From Marinobacter szutsaonensis (lineage in GTDB: Bacteria; Pseudomonadota; Gammaproteobacteria; Pseudomonadales; Oleiphilaceae), in NCBI RefSeq assembly GCF_039523335.1, contig NZ_BAAAFC010000002.1, forward strand, positions 310,001 through 374,000: a stretch of DNA of 64,000 nt, in the 5' to 3' direction. This document shows positions 35,598 to 44,759 of this stretch, in pieces. The translations under genes were made by a program, and so were the position numbers. The stretch's first letter is position 1; every line of letters begins with the position of its first letter. Under the pieces are notes generated by a model. It searched no databases. It had not been told where the DNA came from and worked only from the letters and a program-made list of their open reading frames with translations.

Positions 35598-37199
35598 TTG
35601 CCTGTGAATCCGTTATCACATCCGTTATCGAGCCTGTTCAGTCTGCGTTCGCTCGTGGTCGCCCTTGCGGCTGTCTTTATCGTGGCCGGCGAACAGATCC
35701 CCTGGGTGGCCTGGCTGGACAAGGAGCTCCTCGAATTTCTGGGTTCTGAAGAGTCCGGCGGTCTCGATCTGCCGGTCTGGGGCCGGCTTGCAGTTGATGC
35801 CGGCCTGGTAGTAACCGCGGGCTACCTGGTCTTTGCCATCCCCCGGATGGGTGCTGCTGTTTCGTTGCCGGTGACACTGCTGCTGGGCGGTGGCCTCCTG
35901 GTGCTCCAGGCGGCGCTGATGTTCTATCACAACCTCTGGCTACCCCTGGGAGAGATCAACACCCTGCTGGCGGTCGGGTATGTGATCATGCTGTTCTGGT
36001 TGCAGCCTTACCGGCAGATCCGGTCGCTTACGGAAAACGCCAGGGAGGCTCGGCTGAGGTTAGGCCAGCTATTGCTGGACCAAGGGCAGACGGATGAAGC
36101 CCTCGGGGCTATCGCCAGCTGCCCGGAAGGCGAGGAAAGCCTGGATCTGCGTTACCGTATCGCCCTGCAGCAGGAGCGCAAGCGCCAGTATGACAAGGCG
36201 ATGCAGACCTACCGGGCCATCGTCTCCCGCAAGAAAAAATTCCGCGATGCAGCCGAACGCCTGGCCGCGCTGGAGAATCTTGCCTCCGGGTCGGCAGGAG
36301 CGGCAGCCGGCAGCTTCGACGCTACCCAGACTCTGGTGATGCCGGACCAGTCGGTCAGCCGGCCTACGCTGGGGCGCTATGAGATCCAGCGGGAACTGGG
36401 CCGGGGCGCCATGGGGGTGGTGTACCTGGGCCGGGACCCTGCCATTGCCCGCACCGTCGCTATCAAGACCCTGAGCTACCACGCCTTTGAAGGTGAGGAG
36501 TTAAAGGCTCTCAAAAGCCGTTTTTTCCGTGAGGCCGAGGCGGCGGGCCGGCTCAGCCATCCGGCCATCGTCACCGTTTACGATGTGGGAGAAGAGGCGG
36601 ACCTGGCCTATATCGCCATGGATTACGCCCGGGGCCGGCCCCTGAGCGAGTTTGGCCGGGCCGGCCGGCTTTTGCCGCTGGCGACCGTGCTGGACGTGGT
36701 CGCGCAGGTGGCGGATGCCCTGGCCTATGCCCACGAACAGAAGATCATTCACCGGGATATCAAACCGGCGAACCTGATCTACGATCCGGACAGCGGTGAT
36801 ATCCGGGTTACCGATTTCGGAATCGCCCGGATTGCTGATGATTCTGTCACCAGGACCGGAAGCGTGATGGGTAGCCCCCTGTACATGTCGCCTGAACAGT
36901 TGAAAGGGCAGAAAGTGACGAGAGCCTCGGACATCTACAGCCTCGGGGTTACCCTGTACAAACTGGTGACCGGGGAAACCCCATACCAGGGGGACACCCT
37001 GGCCAACCTGACCTATCAGATCCTGAACAAGCGCCCGCGCAGTGCCCGCTCGCTCAATCCGGATCTGCCCAACGGTGTGGTCAGGCTGATCAACAAGGCG
37101 ATCCAGCGTGAGCCTGACAAACGTTTCGCCACCGCTTCCGAGATGGCCGAAGCACTCAGACGCCAGGCACAGCGCGAGGCAAGGGAGGTAACCTCCTGA
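35598..37199 (+). CDS. Membrane-bound Ser/Thr protein kinase
   Basis: A 533-residue kinase. The N-terminal 140 residues carry about four hydrophobic helices resembling the membrane end of CHASE2 proteins, but without a periplasmic sensor domain. Residues 150-225 form TPR-like helices and 260-525 a Hanks-type kinase: glycine loop 'LGRGAMGVVYLGRD', Lys290, catalytic loop 'HRDIKPANLI' (D387), and DFG at 406-408. All catalytic residues are present. The start is TTG; a GTG two codons later is equally possible and no strong ribosome site is seen. It overlaps the phosphatase gene by 1 nt (TGATG). Confidence 0.9.
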   Translation: MPVNPLSHPLSSLFSLRSLVVALAAVFIVAGEQIPWVAWLDKELLEFLGSEESGGLDLPVWGRLAVDAGLVVTAGYLVFAIPRMGAAVSLPVTLLLGGGLLVLQAALMFYHNLWLPLGEINTLLAVGYVIMLFWLQPYRQIRSLTENAREARLRLGQLLLDQGQTDEALGAIASCPEGEESLDLRYRIALQQERKRQYDKAMQTYRAIVSRKKKFRDAAERLAALENLASGSAGAAAGSFDATQTLVMPDQSVSRPTLGRYEIQRELGRGAMGVVYLGRDPAIARTVAIKTLSYHAFEGEELKALKSRFFREAEAAGRLSHPAIVTVYDVGEEADLAYIAMDYARGRPLSEFGRAGRLLPLATVLDVVAQVADALAYAHEQKIIHRDIKPANLIYDPDSGDIRVTDFGIARIADDSVTRTGSVMGSPLYMSPEQLKGQKVTRASDIYSLGVTLYKLVTGETPYQGDTLANLTYQILNKRPRSARSLNPDLPNGVVRLINKAIQREPDKRFATASEMAEALRRQAQREAREVTS

Positions 37200-37951
37200 T
37201 GGACTATGACATTGCCGGCGACTCCCACGTAGGGTCGGTGCGCCAGACCAATCAGGACCGGGTGGAGTGGCGGCGCGGCCACGATGGCCGTCAGGTTTTG
37301 CTGGTGCTGGCGGATGGTATGGGAGGCCACCAGGGCGGCGAATTGGCCAGTCAGCTGGCGGCGGCGGCGGTGCTGGATTCGTTACTACCCGCGCTGTCAG
37401 CCTCGGTGGTTCCGGATCCGGTGGCTGTCCGGGAGCGGCTGGACGCCGCCTTTGGTCTGGCTACGGCGAGAATACAGGAAGAACAGGCCAGGGACGCCCG
37501 GCTGGAGAAGATGGGCACGACCCTGGTGGTGGCCTGGGTGATCGATAGCACCGCCTTTATCGCTCATATCGGTGATTCCCGCTGTTACCTGATTGCGGAC
37601 ACCGGCCCCCGGTGCCTGACCCGGGACGATACCGTGGTCCAGAACATGATCGAGGATGGCAGCATCAGCGAAGCCGAAGCCCCGAGGGTGCCGTTCCGGA
37701 ACGTGCTCACCCGGGCTGTGGGTGCCTCCGACGACGCCACGCCCAGCTTCCGGGTGCAGGAACTGGCACCGGGGGAGGGTCTGCTGCTGTGTTCCGACGG
37801 ACTCACCGGAGCGCTGCCGGAGGCCCGGTGGGCCGAAACTATCGGGCAGTGCACGGAGGCAGATGATGCGGTGCAGGCGCTGATCGACCAGAGCCTGGAA
37901 AACGGCGCCGGAGACAACGTCTCCGTTGTTTTAATGATGTTGAAGGACTGA
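37199..37951 (+). CDS. PP2C-family Ser/Thr phosphatase (PppA/Stp1 type)
   Basis: A 250-residue PPM phosphatase. Metal-binding motifs 'VLADGMGGHQGGELAS', 'AHIGDSRCYLI' and 'NGAGDNVSVVLM' are intact. It would reverse the upstream kinase, with which it is translationally coupled through TGATG. The pairing recalls PpkA-PppA of type VI secretion and PknB-Stp pairs. Confidence 0.92.
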   Translation: MDYDIAGDSHVGSVRQTNQDRVEWRRGHDGRQVLLVLADGMGGHQGGELASQLAAAAVLDSLLPALSASVVPDPVAVRERLDAAFGLATARIQEEQARDARLEKMGTTLVVAWVIDSTAFIAHIGDSRCYLIADTGPRCLTRDDTVVQNMIEDGSISEAEAPRVPFRNVLTRAVGASDDATPSFRVQELAPGEGLLLCSDGLTGALPEARWAETIGQCTEADDAVQALIDQSLENGAGDNVSVVLMMLKD

Positions 37952-37962
37952 GGAATACGAGA

Positions 37963-38313
37963 ATGGCATCACTTTCACAGCTGGTGGACAACGTGGTGGT
38001 CCACACCTTTGAGCTGGAGCAATCCCTGACCCGGATCGGACGGCGACCGGACAATGACATCCGTATCGACGAAATTTCCGTGAGTGGGCAGCACGCTGTC
38101 ATTGAAGCGTCACCCAATGCCTACCTCGAGGGCACGATTGATTTCTACATCGTCGACAGCAACAGCACCAATGGCACCTTCGTGAACGATCTTCGCGTGG
38201 AGGGGAGGCAACGTCTCAATAGTAACGACATGATCCGGGTTGGCTGGAATGAATTCCGGTTTATCGATGAGGATGAGAACACTCTGGAGAAGACCGCCTA
38301 TATCCTCGACTGA
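37963..38313 (+). CDS. FHA-domain protein
   Basis: A 116-residue protein consisting of one forkhead-associated domain, a phosphothreonine-binding module. The key pattern is 'RIGRRPDNDIRIDEISVSG' with the later 'STNGTFVNDLRV'. It starts 11 nt after the phosphatase stop and is the likely substrate or effector of the kinase/phosphatase pair. Confidence 0.92.
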   Translation: MASLSQLVDNVVVHTFELEQSLTRIGRRPDNDIRIDEISVSGQHAVIEASPNAYLEGTIDFYIVDSNSTNGTFVNDLRVEGRQRLNSNDMIRVGWNEFRFIDEDENTLEKTAYILD

Positions 38314-38331
38314 CCGGCGGTCTTCCGTCCG

Positions 38332-39057
38332 TCAGGCCTTATTCTTCAAGACCAGCTCGGAGAAGCGCTGCAGAAGCCCGCTTGCCTCGGGGGCCGGTGC
38401 GACTTCATTGAGCAGCGCCTGCGCATCCAGCCCTTCCCGGTCCAGATCCGGCGCCTGGACTTCCAGGTAGGCCCGCATGATGGTATCGGAAAACTCCGGG
38501 TGGAACTGCACACCCCAGGCGCATTCGCCGACCCGGAACGCCTGGTGGGGTTCAAAATCGGACTTGCCCAGCAGCACTGCGTCAGGGGGCAGTCTCAGAA
38601 CCGACTGCTTGTGGGTCAGCTGTGCCCGGAAGCGCTTGGGCATCGAGCTGAACAAAAGATCCTGCTCTGCCTCGGGAAACAGCTCGACGATCCTGGTGCC
38701 GGTTTCACGGCCCTTTGGGTGGTAGCCCACCTCTCCGCCCAGGGCATGGGCCAGCAACTGGTGGCCGTAGCAAACGCCCAGCACCGGCACGCCGGCGTCC
38801 ACGGCCTTTGCCAGCCACCCTGCGGCGTTCTCGCTCCAGTCTTCCCGGTCACTGACCATCGCAGGTGAGCCGGTCACCACGATTCCGTCCCGTTCCGTTG
38901 GATCCCCGGGTTGTTCACCCTCGGGAAGATTCACCACGGTAAGATCGAGGTCGGGGGCCAGGCCCCTGATGAACCAGTCCTCGAAATCGCCAAACCGGGC
39001 CCGGATATCGGCGTAGGTGGTCCCGGTTTTCAAAATCAGAACTTGTGTCTTTTCCAT
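38332..39057 (-). CDS. Class I glutamine amidotransferase-like protein
   Basis: A 241-residue single GATase1 domain with catalytic Cys96 ('LGVCYGHQLLA'), His186 and Glu188 ('GVQFHPEFS'). It resembles stand-alone GMP-synthase-like or gamma-glutamyl hydrolase-like proteins whose partner synthetase is not adjacent, so the product is unknown. It is convergent with the FHA gene (18-nt gap). Confidence 0.85.
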   Translation of the reverse strand: MEKTQVLILKTGTTYADIRARFGDFEDWFIRGLAPDLDLTVVNLPEGEQPGDPTERDGIVVTGSPAMVSDREDWSENAAGWLAKAVDAGVPVLGVCYGHQLLAHALGGEVGYHPKGRETGTRIVELFPEAEQDLLFSSMPKRFRAQLTHKQSVLRLPPDAVLLGKSDFEPHQAFRVGECAWGVQFHPEFSDTIMRAYLEVQAPDLDREGLDAQALLNEVAPAPEASGLLQRFSELVLKNKA

Positions 39058-39209
39058 CTGTCAGTTCACCGATAGTGCAGGGTAAGTGGATACATGTCGG
39101 TTCGGGCAAGCTTTGTAAGGAAATGTAGTTTCGTGGATCCAATCCCGGGAACCGTTCGTTAATTTGCGTACTTTTCCATAATTTAACCGGAACGGCGGTC
39201 CAGAATTCA

Positions 39210-39803
39210 ATGAGTACATCCTCAAGGTTGTTGTTTTTCGTTCTTTCGACGGTTTTGATTGCCGGTTGCGGCGGCGGATCCGGTGGCGGTGAGTCATCGG
39301 CCTCCGTTGTGTCGGACAGCACCGAGAGGAACCGGTCTGCGCCCGAAGAACCGGTCACAATCCTGGTGAACGGTTGCGAGGTACAGGAATACCAGGCGGC
39401 GATGCTGGAGTATGTGAATGCGGCTCGCAGTCAGGGCCGCCAGTGCGGAGCCGAGTTCTTCCCCGCGGTCGAGCCGCTGGTCTACAACTGCCCGGTTGAA
39501 GGGGCGGCGAGCAAACACAGCAATGACATGGCTCAGAACAATTTCTTCAGCCACACCGGCTCGGATGGTCTGCGGGTCGGCGATCGCGTTACCGAAACCG
39601 GCTACGAGTGGTCTGTGGTCGGCGAGAACATTGCCGCAGGCTTTGATGATGTGGAGTCGGTCATGACCGGCTGGCTGGAGAGCCCGGGGCACTGCCGGAA
39701 CATCATGGACAGCCGGTTCACGGGCGTTGCCGTAGTCAGGGTTGATAGCCGGACGGCTGATTATCCGAATTACTGGACCCAGGTCTTCGACAGGCCCCGG
39801 TAA
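39210..39803 (+). CDS. CAP (SCP/PR1) domain lipoprotein
   Basis: A 197-residue lipoprotein with lipobox 'LIAGC' (about residue 20), a low-complexity Gly/Ser linker and a CAP domain (about 58-195). The CAP tetrad includes His in 'SKHSNDMAQNNFFSHTG', Glu in 'VGENIAAGF' and His in 'SPGHCRNIMD'. Bacterial members are similar to YkwD; function is unclear. Four cysteines in the mature part suggest disulfides. The gene ends inside a GC-rich hairpin. Confidence 0.85.
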   Translation: MSTSSRLLFFVLSTVLIAGCGGGSGGGESSASVVSDSTERNRSAPEEPVTILVNGCEVQEYQAAMLEYVNAARSQGRQCGAEFFPAVEPLVYNCPVEGAASKHSNDMAQNNFFSHTGSDGLRVGDRVTETGYEWSVVGENIAAGFDDVESVMTGWLESPGHCRNIMDSRFTGVAVVRVDSRTADYPNYWTQVFDRPR

Positions 39804-39812
39804 CGGGGCCTG
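39791..39812 (+). terminator. Stop-codon hairpin at the CAP gene end
   Basis: An 8-bp perfect stem CAGGCCCC / GGGGCCTG whose 6-nt loop contains the TAA stop. It lacks a T-run on either strand. It sits between convergent genes and may be a weak bidirectional terminator or an RNA-stabilising structure. Confidence 0.45.
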
Positions 39813-39824
39813 AATCCCGCCCGG

Positions 39825-40547
39825 TTAGTCGCTGACTTCGGCGTTGTGGTAAACGTTCTGGACATCGTCCAGTTCGTTCAGCATGTCGAGGAATTTCTCG
39901 AACATGGCCACGTCGTCGCCCTCCACCGGGGTCGTGGTTTTCGGCAGGAACTGGATTTCGTCCACGTCGAACTCTATGCCCTCGAAAGCGGCTTCCAGGG
40001 CCTGCTTGGCCTTGGCGTATTCTGTGTTCGGTGTGAATACGGTGATGCGGCCGTCCTCGTTCTCGATATCCGTCACGTCCACGTCCGCTTCCATCAGGGC
40101 TTCAAGCACTGCTTCCTCGTCCTGACCGGTGAAGGCGAAAATCGCGCAGTGATCGAACATGTGGGCAACAGCACCCGGCGTGCCGATCTTGCACTTGGTC
40201 TTGGTGAAGGCCAGACGGACATCGCCAAAGGTGCGGTTCGGGTTGTCGGTGAGGCAATCCACGATCACCATGCAGTTGCCGGGCCCGTAGCCTTCGTACC
40301 GGGCCGGAGAGTAGTCTTCGCCGCCACCGCCCTTGGCCTTGTCGATGGCCTTTTCAATGACGTGGCTCGGCACCTGGTCCTTCTTGGCGCGGTCGATAAG
40401 GCCGCGTAGCGTCAGGTTGGCCTGGGGGTCAATGCCGCCGGACTTGGCGCACATGTAGATTTCGCGGCCGTACTTGCTGTAGACCTTGGTTTTTGCCGCA
40501 GCCGTCTTGGCCATGGACTCTTTTCGGTTCTGGTAGGCTCTGCCCAT
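39825..40547 (-). CDS. YebC/PmpR-family protein (YeeN type)
   Basis: A 240-residue TACO1/YebC protein beginning '[20 protein letters not shown]', the hallmark of the YeeN-like subgroup. Family members act as transcription regulators or ribosome-associated factors that relieve stalling at polyproline. The central '[20 protein letters not shown]' is the conserved core. It stands alone, without the ruvC-type neighbours seen for YebC proper, in line with the YeeN branch. Confidence 0.9.
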   Translation of the reverse strand: MGRAYQNRKESMAKTAAAKTKVYSKYGREIYMCAKSGGIDPQANLTLRGLIDRAKKDQVPSHVIEKAIDKAKGGGGEDYSPARYEGYGPGNCMVIVDCLTDNPNRTFGDVRLAFTKTKCKIGTPGAVAHMFDHCAIFAFTGQDEEAVLEALMEADVDVTDIENEDGRITVFTPNTEYAKAKQALEAAFEGIEFDVDEIQFLPKTTTPVEGDDVAMFEKFLDMLNELDDVQNVYHNAEVSD

Positions 40548-40649
40548 CTGACCTGCCTCTTCATTGCTGTTCAGGAAAACGTCGGATTTTACTCAACAAA
40601 ACGGTTCGGGGACAGGTTTAATGCTGTTGTGCGGTCTCGGCGGGGAAAA

Positions 40650-40674
40650 CGGGCGGCGACAGGGCCGCCGCCCG
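40650..40674 (-). terminator. Terminator for the di-iron protein gene
   Basis: A 9-bp perfect stem CGGGCGGCG / CGCCGCCCG with a 7-nt loop. Read on the minus strand it is followed by TTTT, 6 nt past the stop of the oxygen-binding di-iron gene. Confidence 0.7.
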
Positions 40675-40680
40675 GAAAGG

Positions 40681-41481
40681 TCAGATGTAGTCGGTCGGAG
40701 GGGTGTAATTGTCCGGGCCCATCAGATCGATGCCGCAGGGGACATCGGAGACCCAGTTCAGAAACCGGTCCACCATCTCAGGACCTTCGAAGCGCTTGCC
40801 ATGCTGGGGAACGATCATGCTTACATCCATTTCCCGCACCATGTCGGCCCATAGGCGGCAGACCTTCTTGGACGCTATGTAACGTTTGTGGAAGCCGATC
40901 ATGCTCGGGATGTGACGATCGAAATCCTGTACCGGTTTGTGGTCGTCTTCGCCGCCGAGCGACGCGCCGAGATCGCCGGAGAAGAGGATCTTCGAGACCG
41001 GATCGTAGAACTGCAGGTTGCCAACCGAGTGCATGAAGTGGGCCGGGAGGCAGGTGAGGTAAGTATCACCGAAAGACACTTTCGCGCCGCCGTCCGGAAT
41101 GCTCACGATGCGGTCGTAGACGCTGCCGGTGAGCTGGTTGGACACATAGCTGGATACCAGGTGCGGCAGGAATCGTGCCCACAGCCGTGAGGTAACAATC
41201 TTGGCGCGGGTATGGACGATCCAGCGGTCGATGGCGCCGATGATGTCCGGGTCCTGGTGGGAGGCAAAAACATAGTCCATGTCCTTGATGTTCATGTAGC
41301 GCGAAGCGGCCACGGAGAGAGGGGTGTAAGTCAGGTCTCCGCCCGGATCGATCAGGGCTTCGTGCTTGCCATCGACAATCAGGAACTGGTTGGACTGGAC
41401 GCCCTCACCGGTTACCAGGGAATCGAACATCAGGCATTTGTGGTGTCCGTCATCGAACAGGACAATGGGCTCTGCTGCCAT
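40681..41481 (-). CDS. Oxygen-binding di-iron (ODP/flavodiiron-like) protein
   Basis: A 266-residue metallo-beta-lactamase-fold protein of the ODP type. The ligand set H75, D77, D79 ('SHQDPDIIG'), H148 ('PAHFMHS'), D170 ('LFSGDLGA') and the late His in 'VPQHGKRFEG' correspond to flavodiiron proteins, in which the His/Glu/Asp set binds two irons. The FMN-binding flavodoxin domain is absent, and Asp replaces the usual Glu at 77. ODP proteins of this kind sense oxygen through a di-iron site in Treponema-type chemotaxis. The ATG at 41481 is the first start giving the family N-terminus. Confidence 0.8.
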   Translation of the reverse strand: MAAEPIVLFDDGHHKCLMFDSLVTGEGVQSNQFLIVDGKHEALIDPGGDLTYTPLSVAASRYMNIKDMDYVFASHQDPDIIGAIDRWIVHTRAKIVTSRLWARFLPHLVSSYVSNQLTGSVYDRIVSIPDGGAKVSFGDTYLTCLPAHFMHSVGNLQFYDPVSKILFSGDLGASLGGEDDHKPVQDFDRHIPSMIGFHKRYIASKKVCRLWADMVREMDVSMIVPQHGKRFEGPEMVDRFLNWVSDVPCGIDLMGPDNYTPPTDYI

Positions 41482-41628
41482 TACTGTCTCCCGCCAGGAT
41501 ATTGTTTTCGGCCGATTAGCCGGATATTGCAAACCTGGCGGAAGATTACAGAATTGATAAATGCAAATTTTTGCCTCAGGTCAATTCTGTGACATTCATC
41601 AAGTAACGGTTTGTTGCCGGCCGGAGTG

Positions 41629-42057
41629 TCAGGCCAGATCCGGCACCCGTTTGATTCCCCGGCGAATTCCCTGTTCCAGAGCGCTGGAGACCACTTTGCC
41701 GGTGAACGGCACGATGTCCTCGAAGCTGATGGTGTAATGCACCCGGGTCTGACCGTCCGGGGTGTCCTCGAAGCGAATCCGGCCCAGGTGATTGCGTATC
41801 GGACTCATGCTGGTGACCGTGTATTCGATCAGCGTTTCCGGCTCGAAGCTGAGGACGGTTTCCTCCAGGCCAATGGGGCCGATGCCGATCTTGCGGACCG
41901 AACCGATGCCGTTGGGATCGGCCTGGTCGCTGTCCCGGATCCGTTTGATGGGAGCACCCAGCAGCTTGCCGAAGCGCTGGTGGTCGGCAAACAGGGCGAA
42001 CACCCGTCGTCGCGGGATGTTGAAGGTTTCGTCGATTTCTATCGTGTACTGTGCCAT
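41629..42057 (-). CDS. SRPBCC-family protein
   Basis: A 142-residue START/Bet v 1-like protein (polyketide cyclase or ligand-binding type). Typical segments are 'IDETFNIPRRRVFALFADHQ' at the N-terminus and 'GIRRGIKRVPDLA' at the C-terminus, forming the antiparallel sheet and final helix. It would bind a hydrophobic ligand; no ligand is indicated by context. Confidence 0.8.
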   Translation of the reverse strand: MAQYTIEIDETFNIPRRRVFALFADHQRFGKLLGAPIKRIRDSDQADPNGIGSVRKIGIGPIGLEETVLSFEPETLIEYTVTSMSPIRNHLGRIRFEDTPDGQTRVHYTISFEDIVPFTGKVVSSALEQGIRRGIKRVPDLA

Positions 42058-42149
42058 GGCGCAATCTCTTGTTATTGGCTATGGCCCCAGAGTAACGGTT
42101 CGGTGTATTCAACGAAAGTCGTAGGCGGGCCGCGTGCTGACTCTGGCCC

Positions 42150-43070
42150 TCAGTGACGGGCAGTGTGCCGGTAATCCCTGGGCGACTGACCCATTACCTT
42201 CTTGAACAGGCGGGAAAAATAGTAGGCATCGTCGTAACCCAGGCGGCGGCTGATGTCGGCAAAACTCAGGCCGGTGGTATCCAGCATTTGGCAGGCCCGT
42301 TCCACTTTCAGGTGCAAAAAATGCTGGATTGGCGAGGTGCCGGTCTGTTCCCGATAGCGGGTGGCAAAGTGTGCCGGGGAAAGGCCGGCCAGATCCGCCA
42401 GTTGTTCAAGGGTAAGGCGATCCTCCAGGTGTTCACGCATGTAGTTGTGGATGGTGTCCAGTTCGGACTGGCGCTGGTGGCTGGTTTCATCCGCATTCAG
42501 AGGTACCGCTGCCAATAGCTGACGCAGGCGGTTGGCGGCATGGATCAGGCCACGGGTGCGGAAACCGGTCTGGCGTACCGAGAGCAGACCGTTGAAATCC
42601 ACCAGCAATCGGGGCTGGCGGCCCAGGTGCCGGATCCGGGTAGGGCCATCAAATCCCATGTAATTACGGAAGTCTTCGGCCAGCGGGCCGGTGTAGTGTA
42701 CCCAGTGAATGGTCCAGGGGTTGTCCGGGTCGGCGGTGTAGCGATGGCTGGCCCCGGCCGGCAGCAACAGCAGATCACCGGCCTCCACGGTATAGGGTTC
42801 TCCCGCGACGTTCAGGAAAGCCTTGCCTTCGGTGCAATAGATCAAAAGATTGTCGCGATGGTGCTCCCGGTGCATGTGGTGGCCCGCGGCCTTGCGATAG
42901 TGCCCGAAGGCCAGTGGATAGAGCTCCCGGGTCAGCGGATGGCTGGCCAGCAGGCGGACGATGGGCTCTGGTACCACGTAGCGGACGCTGTCCGGTGGTA
43001 CCGGCCATTGCGAGGTTTGCGCTGTGGATTTGGCGTTCTGAACTCTGCTCATCGAAAAATAATCCATCAT
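42150..43070 (-). CDS. mmsR: AraC-type activator of the mms operon (MmsR)
   Basis: A 306-residue regulator with an N-terminal cupin sensor domain ('HREHHRDNLLIYCTEGKAFL', 'VEAGDLLLLPAGASHRY') and a C-terminal double helix-turn-helix ('LTLEQLADLAGLSPAHFATR', 'GLSFADISRRLGYDDAYYFS'). It is transcribed divergently from the mmsA operon, the same layout as MmsR-mmsAB in Pseudomonas aeruginosa, in which MmsR activates valine catabolism. The cupin domain would sense a pathway intermediate. Confidence 0.83.
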   Translation of the reverse strand: MMDYFSMSRVQNAKSTAQTSQWPVPPDSVRYVVPEPIVRLLASHPLTRELYPLAFGHYRKAAGHHMHREHHRDNLLIYCTEGKAFLNVAGEPYTVEAGDLLLLPAGASHRYTADPDNPWTIHWVHYTGPLAEDFRNYMGFDGPTRIRHLGRQPRLLVDFNGLLSVRQTGFRTRGLIHAANRLRQLLAAVPLNADETSHQRQSELDTIHNYMREHLEDRLTLEQLADLAGLSPAHFATRYREQTGTSPIQHFLHLKVERACQMLDTTGLSFADISRRLGYDDAYYFSRLFKKVMGQSPRDYRHTARH

Positions 43071-43187
43071 GGGCGAAATTTAGTCAATCACCTTCGGCCA
43101 AACCCCGTGCTAGGATTTTTCCAATCGTGGCCGAACCCCGACGGGGCGAGGCTGTTCCCCACATAACAACAAACCAGGGATTCCAAC
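43071..43187. promoter_or_regulatory. Divergent mmsR-mmsA control region
   Basis: The 117 bp between divergent mmsR and mmsA contain a short AT-rich core ('AAAAATAATCCATCATGGGC'). Presumed MmsR-binding and promoter region by analogy; no operator repeat is certain by eye. Confidence 0.5.
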
Positions 43188-44681
43188 ATGAAGAATGTTC
43201 CCCAGTACATTGCCGGTGAATTCGTCCAGAGCCAGACCAGCAACTGGATCGACGTCACCAATCCTGCCACCAACGAAGTGATTGCCAAGGTCCCGTGCGC
43301 AACCGAAGAGGAAATGCGCAAGGCCATCGACAACGCCGGTGAGGTGTTCAAGACCTGGAAAGAAACCCCGGTTTCCGAGCGGGCGCGGGTCATGCTCCGT
43401 TACCAGGCGCTGCTGAAAGAGCATCACGATGAAATCGCCGAGATCCTGTCCCAGGAAACCGGCAAGACCTTCGACGACGCCAAGGGCGACGTCTGGCGTG
43501 GTATCGAGGTGGTTGAGCACGCCGCCAACGTGGCCTCCATGATGATGGGTGAGACCGTCGAGAACGTGGCCCGCGAAGTGGATACCCATTCCTGGATCCA
43601 GCCGCTGGGCGTGTGTGCGGGCATCACCCCGTTCAACTTCCCGGCCATGATTCCGCTGTGGATGTTCCCGATGGCCATTGCCTGCGGTAACACCTTCATC
43701 CTGAAGCCGTCCGAGCAGGATCCGCTGACCCCGATGCGTCTGGCCGAGCTGTTCGAGGAGGCGGGCGCTCCCAAGGGCGTCCTGCAGGTGGTCCACGGTG
43801 CCAAGGAACAGGTTGATACCCTGCTGACCGACCCGGCCATCAAGGCCATTTCCTTTGTCGGCTCTGTTCCGGTTGGTCGCTACATCTACGAAACCGGCAC
43901 CCGTCACATGAAGCGCGTACAGAGCTTTGCCGGTGCCAAGAACCACATGGTGATCATGCCGGATGCGGACAAGCAGCAGGTCATCAACGCCCTGGTGGGT
44001 GCCTCCGTGGGTGCCGCCGGCCAGCGCTGCATGGCGATCTCCGTCGCCGTGTTCGTGGGCGAGGCCCAGCAGTGGATTCCGGAACTGAAAGAAGCCATGG
44101 CCAAGGCCCGTCCGGGCGCCTGGAACGATTCCGGCGCCAGCTACGGCCCGATCATCAGCGCCAAGGCCAAGGACCGTATCGAGTCCCTGATTGCCACTGG
44201 CGAGGCCCAGGGTGCGAAGCTGATGCTGGACGGTCGCGGCTGCACCGTGGATGGCCTGCCGGATGGCAACTGGGTAGGGCCGACCCTGTTCAGTGAAGTA
44301 ACCCCGGACATGGACATCTACAAGGAAGAGATCTTCGGACCGGTACTGTCCTGTGTGAACGTGGACAACCTGGGCGAGGCCATCGACCTGATCAACCAGA
44401 GCCCCTACGGCAACGGTACCTCCATCTTCACCAACCACGGCGGTGCCGCACGCCGCTTCCAGCACGACATCGACGTGGGCCAGGTGGGTGTGAACATCCC
44501 CATTCCGGTGCCCCTGCCGTTCTTCTCCTTCACCGGCTGGAAGGGCTCCTTCTACGGTGACCAGCACGCCTACGGCAAGCAGGCAGTTCGCTTCTATACT
44601 GAAACCAAGACGGTGACGTCCCGCTGGTTCTCCAGTGAAGCGACCTCCTCTGAAGCCAATTTCTCCATTCAGCTTCGTTAA
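43188..44681 (+). CDS. mmsA: Methylmalonate-semialdehyde dehydrogenase (CoA-acylating)
   Basis: A 497-residue MMSDH: last step of distal valine degradation, converting methylmalonate semialdehyde with CoA and NAD+ to propionyl-CoA and CO2. The catalytic Cys lies in '[11 protein letters not shown]' and the CoA-group signature '[14 protein letters not shown]' lacks the general-base Glu of other ALDHs. It begins the operon mmsA-acd-ech-hibch-mmsB. Codons are strongly optimised (many GCC/CTG/AAC), suggesting high expression. A terminator hairpin follows. Confidence 0.95.
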   Translation: MKNVPQYIAGEFVQSQTSNWIDVTNPATNEVIAKVPCATEEEMRKAIDNAGEVFKTWKETPVSERARVMLRYQALLKEHHDEIAEILSQETGKTFDDAKGDVWRGIEVVEHAANVASMMMGETVENVAREVDTHSWIQPLGVCAGITPFNFPAMIPLWMFPMAIACGNTFILKPSEQDPLTPMRLAELFEEAGAPKGVLQVVHGAKEQVDTLLTDPAIKAISFVGSVPVGRYIYETGTRHMKRVQSFAGAKNHMVIMPDADKQQVINALVGASVGAAGQRCMAISVAVFVGEAQQWIPELKEAMAKARPGAWNDSGASYGPIISAKAKDRIESLIATGEAQGAKLMLDGRGCTVDGLPDGNWVGPTLFSEVTPDMDIYKEEIFGPVLSCVNVDNLGEAIDLINQSPYGNGTSIFTNHGGAARRFQHDIDVGQVGVNIPIPVPLPFFSFTGWKGSFYGDQHAYGKQAVRFYTETKTVTSRWFSSEATSSEANFSIQLR

Positions 44682-44700
44682 GCGTTGAGGGTGAGGTCTT

Positions 44701-44731
44701 GGGCCGGAATCTTTTCCGGCCCCTTCTTTTT
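44701..44731 (+). terminator. Intra-operon terminator after mmsA
   Basis: An 8-bp perfect stem GGGCCGGA / TCCGGCCC with loop ATCTTT, followed by CTTCTTTTT. A textbook intrinsic terminator placed between mmsA and the acyl-CoA dehydrogenase. If partial, it would favour mmsA over the downstream genes. Confidence 0.75.
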
Positions 44732-44759
44732 ACCCTTTTGACATGACAGGAGCCTGGTA

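Noticed and set aside
36069-36482. Minus-strand frame inside the Ser/Thr kinase gene
   Set aside because: It is antisense to an intact kinase with all catalytic motifs and no independent support.
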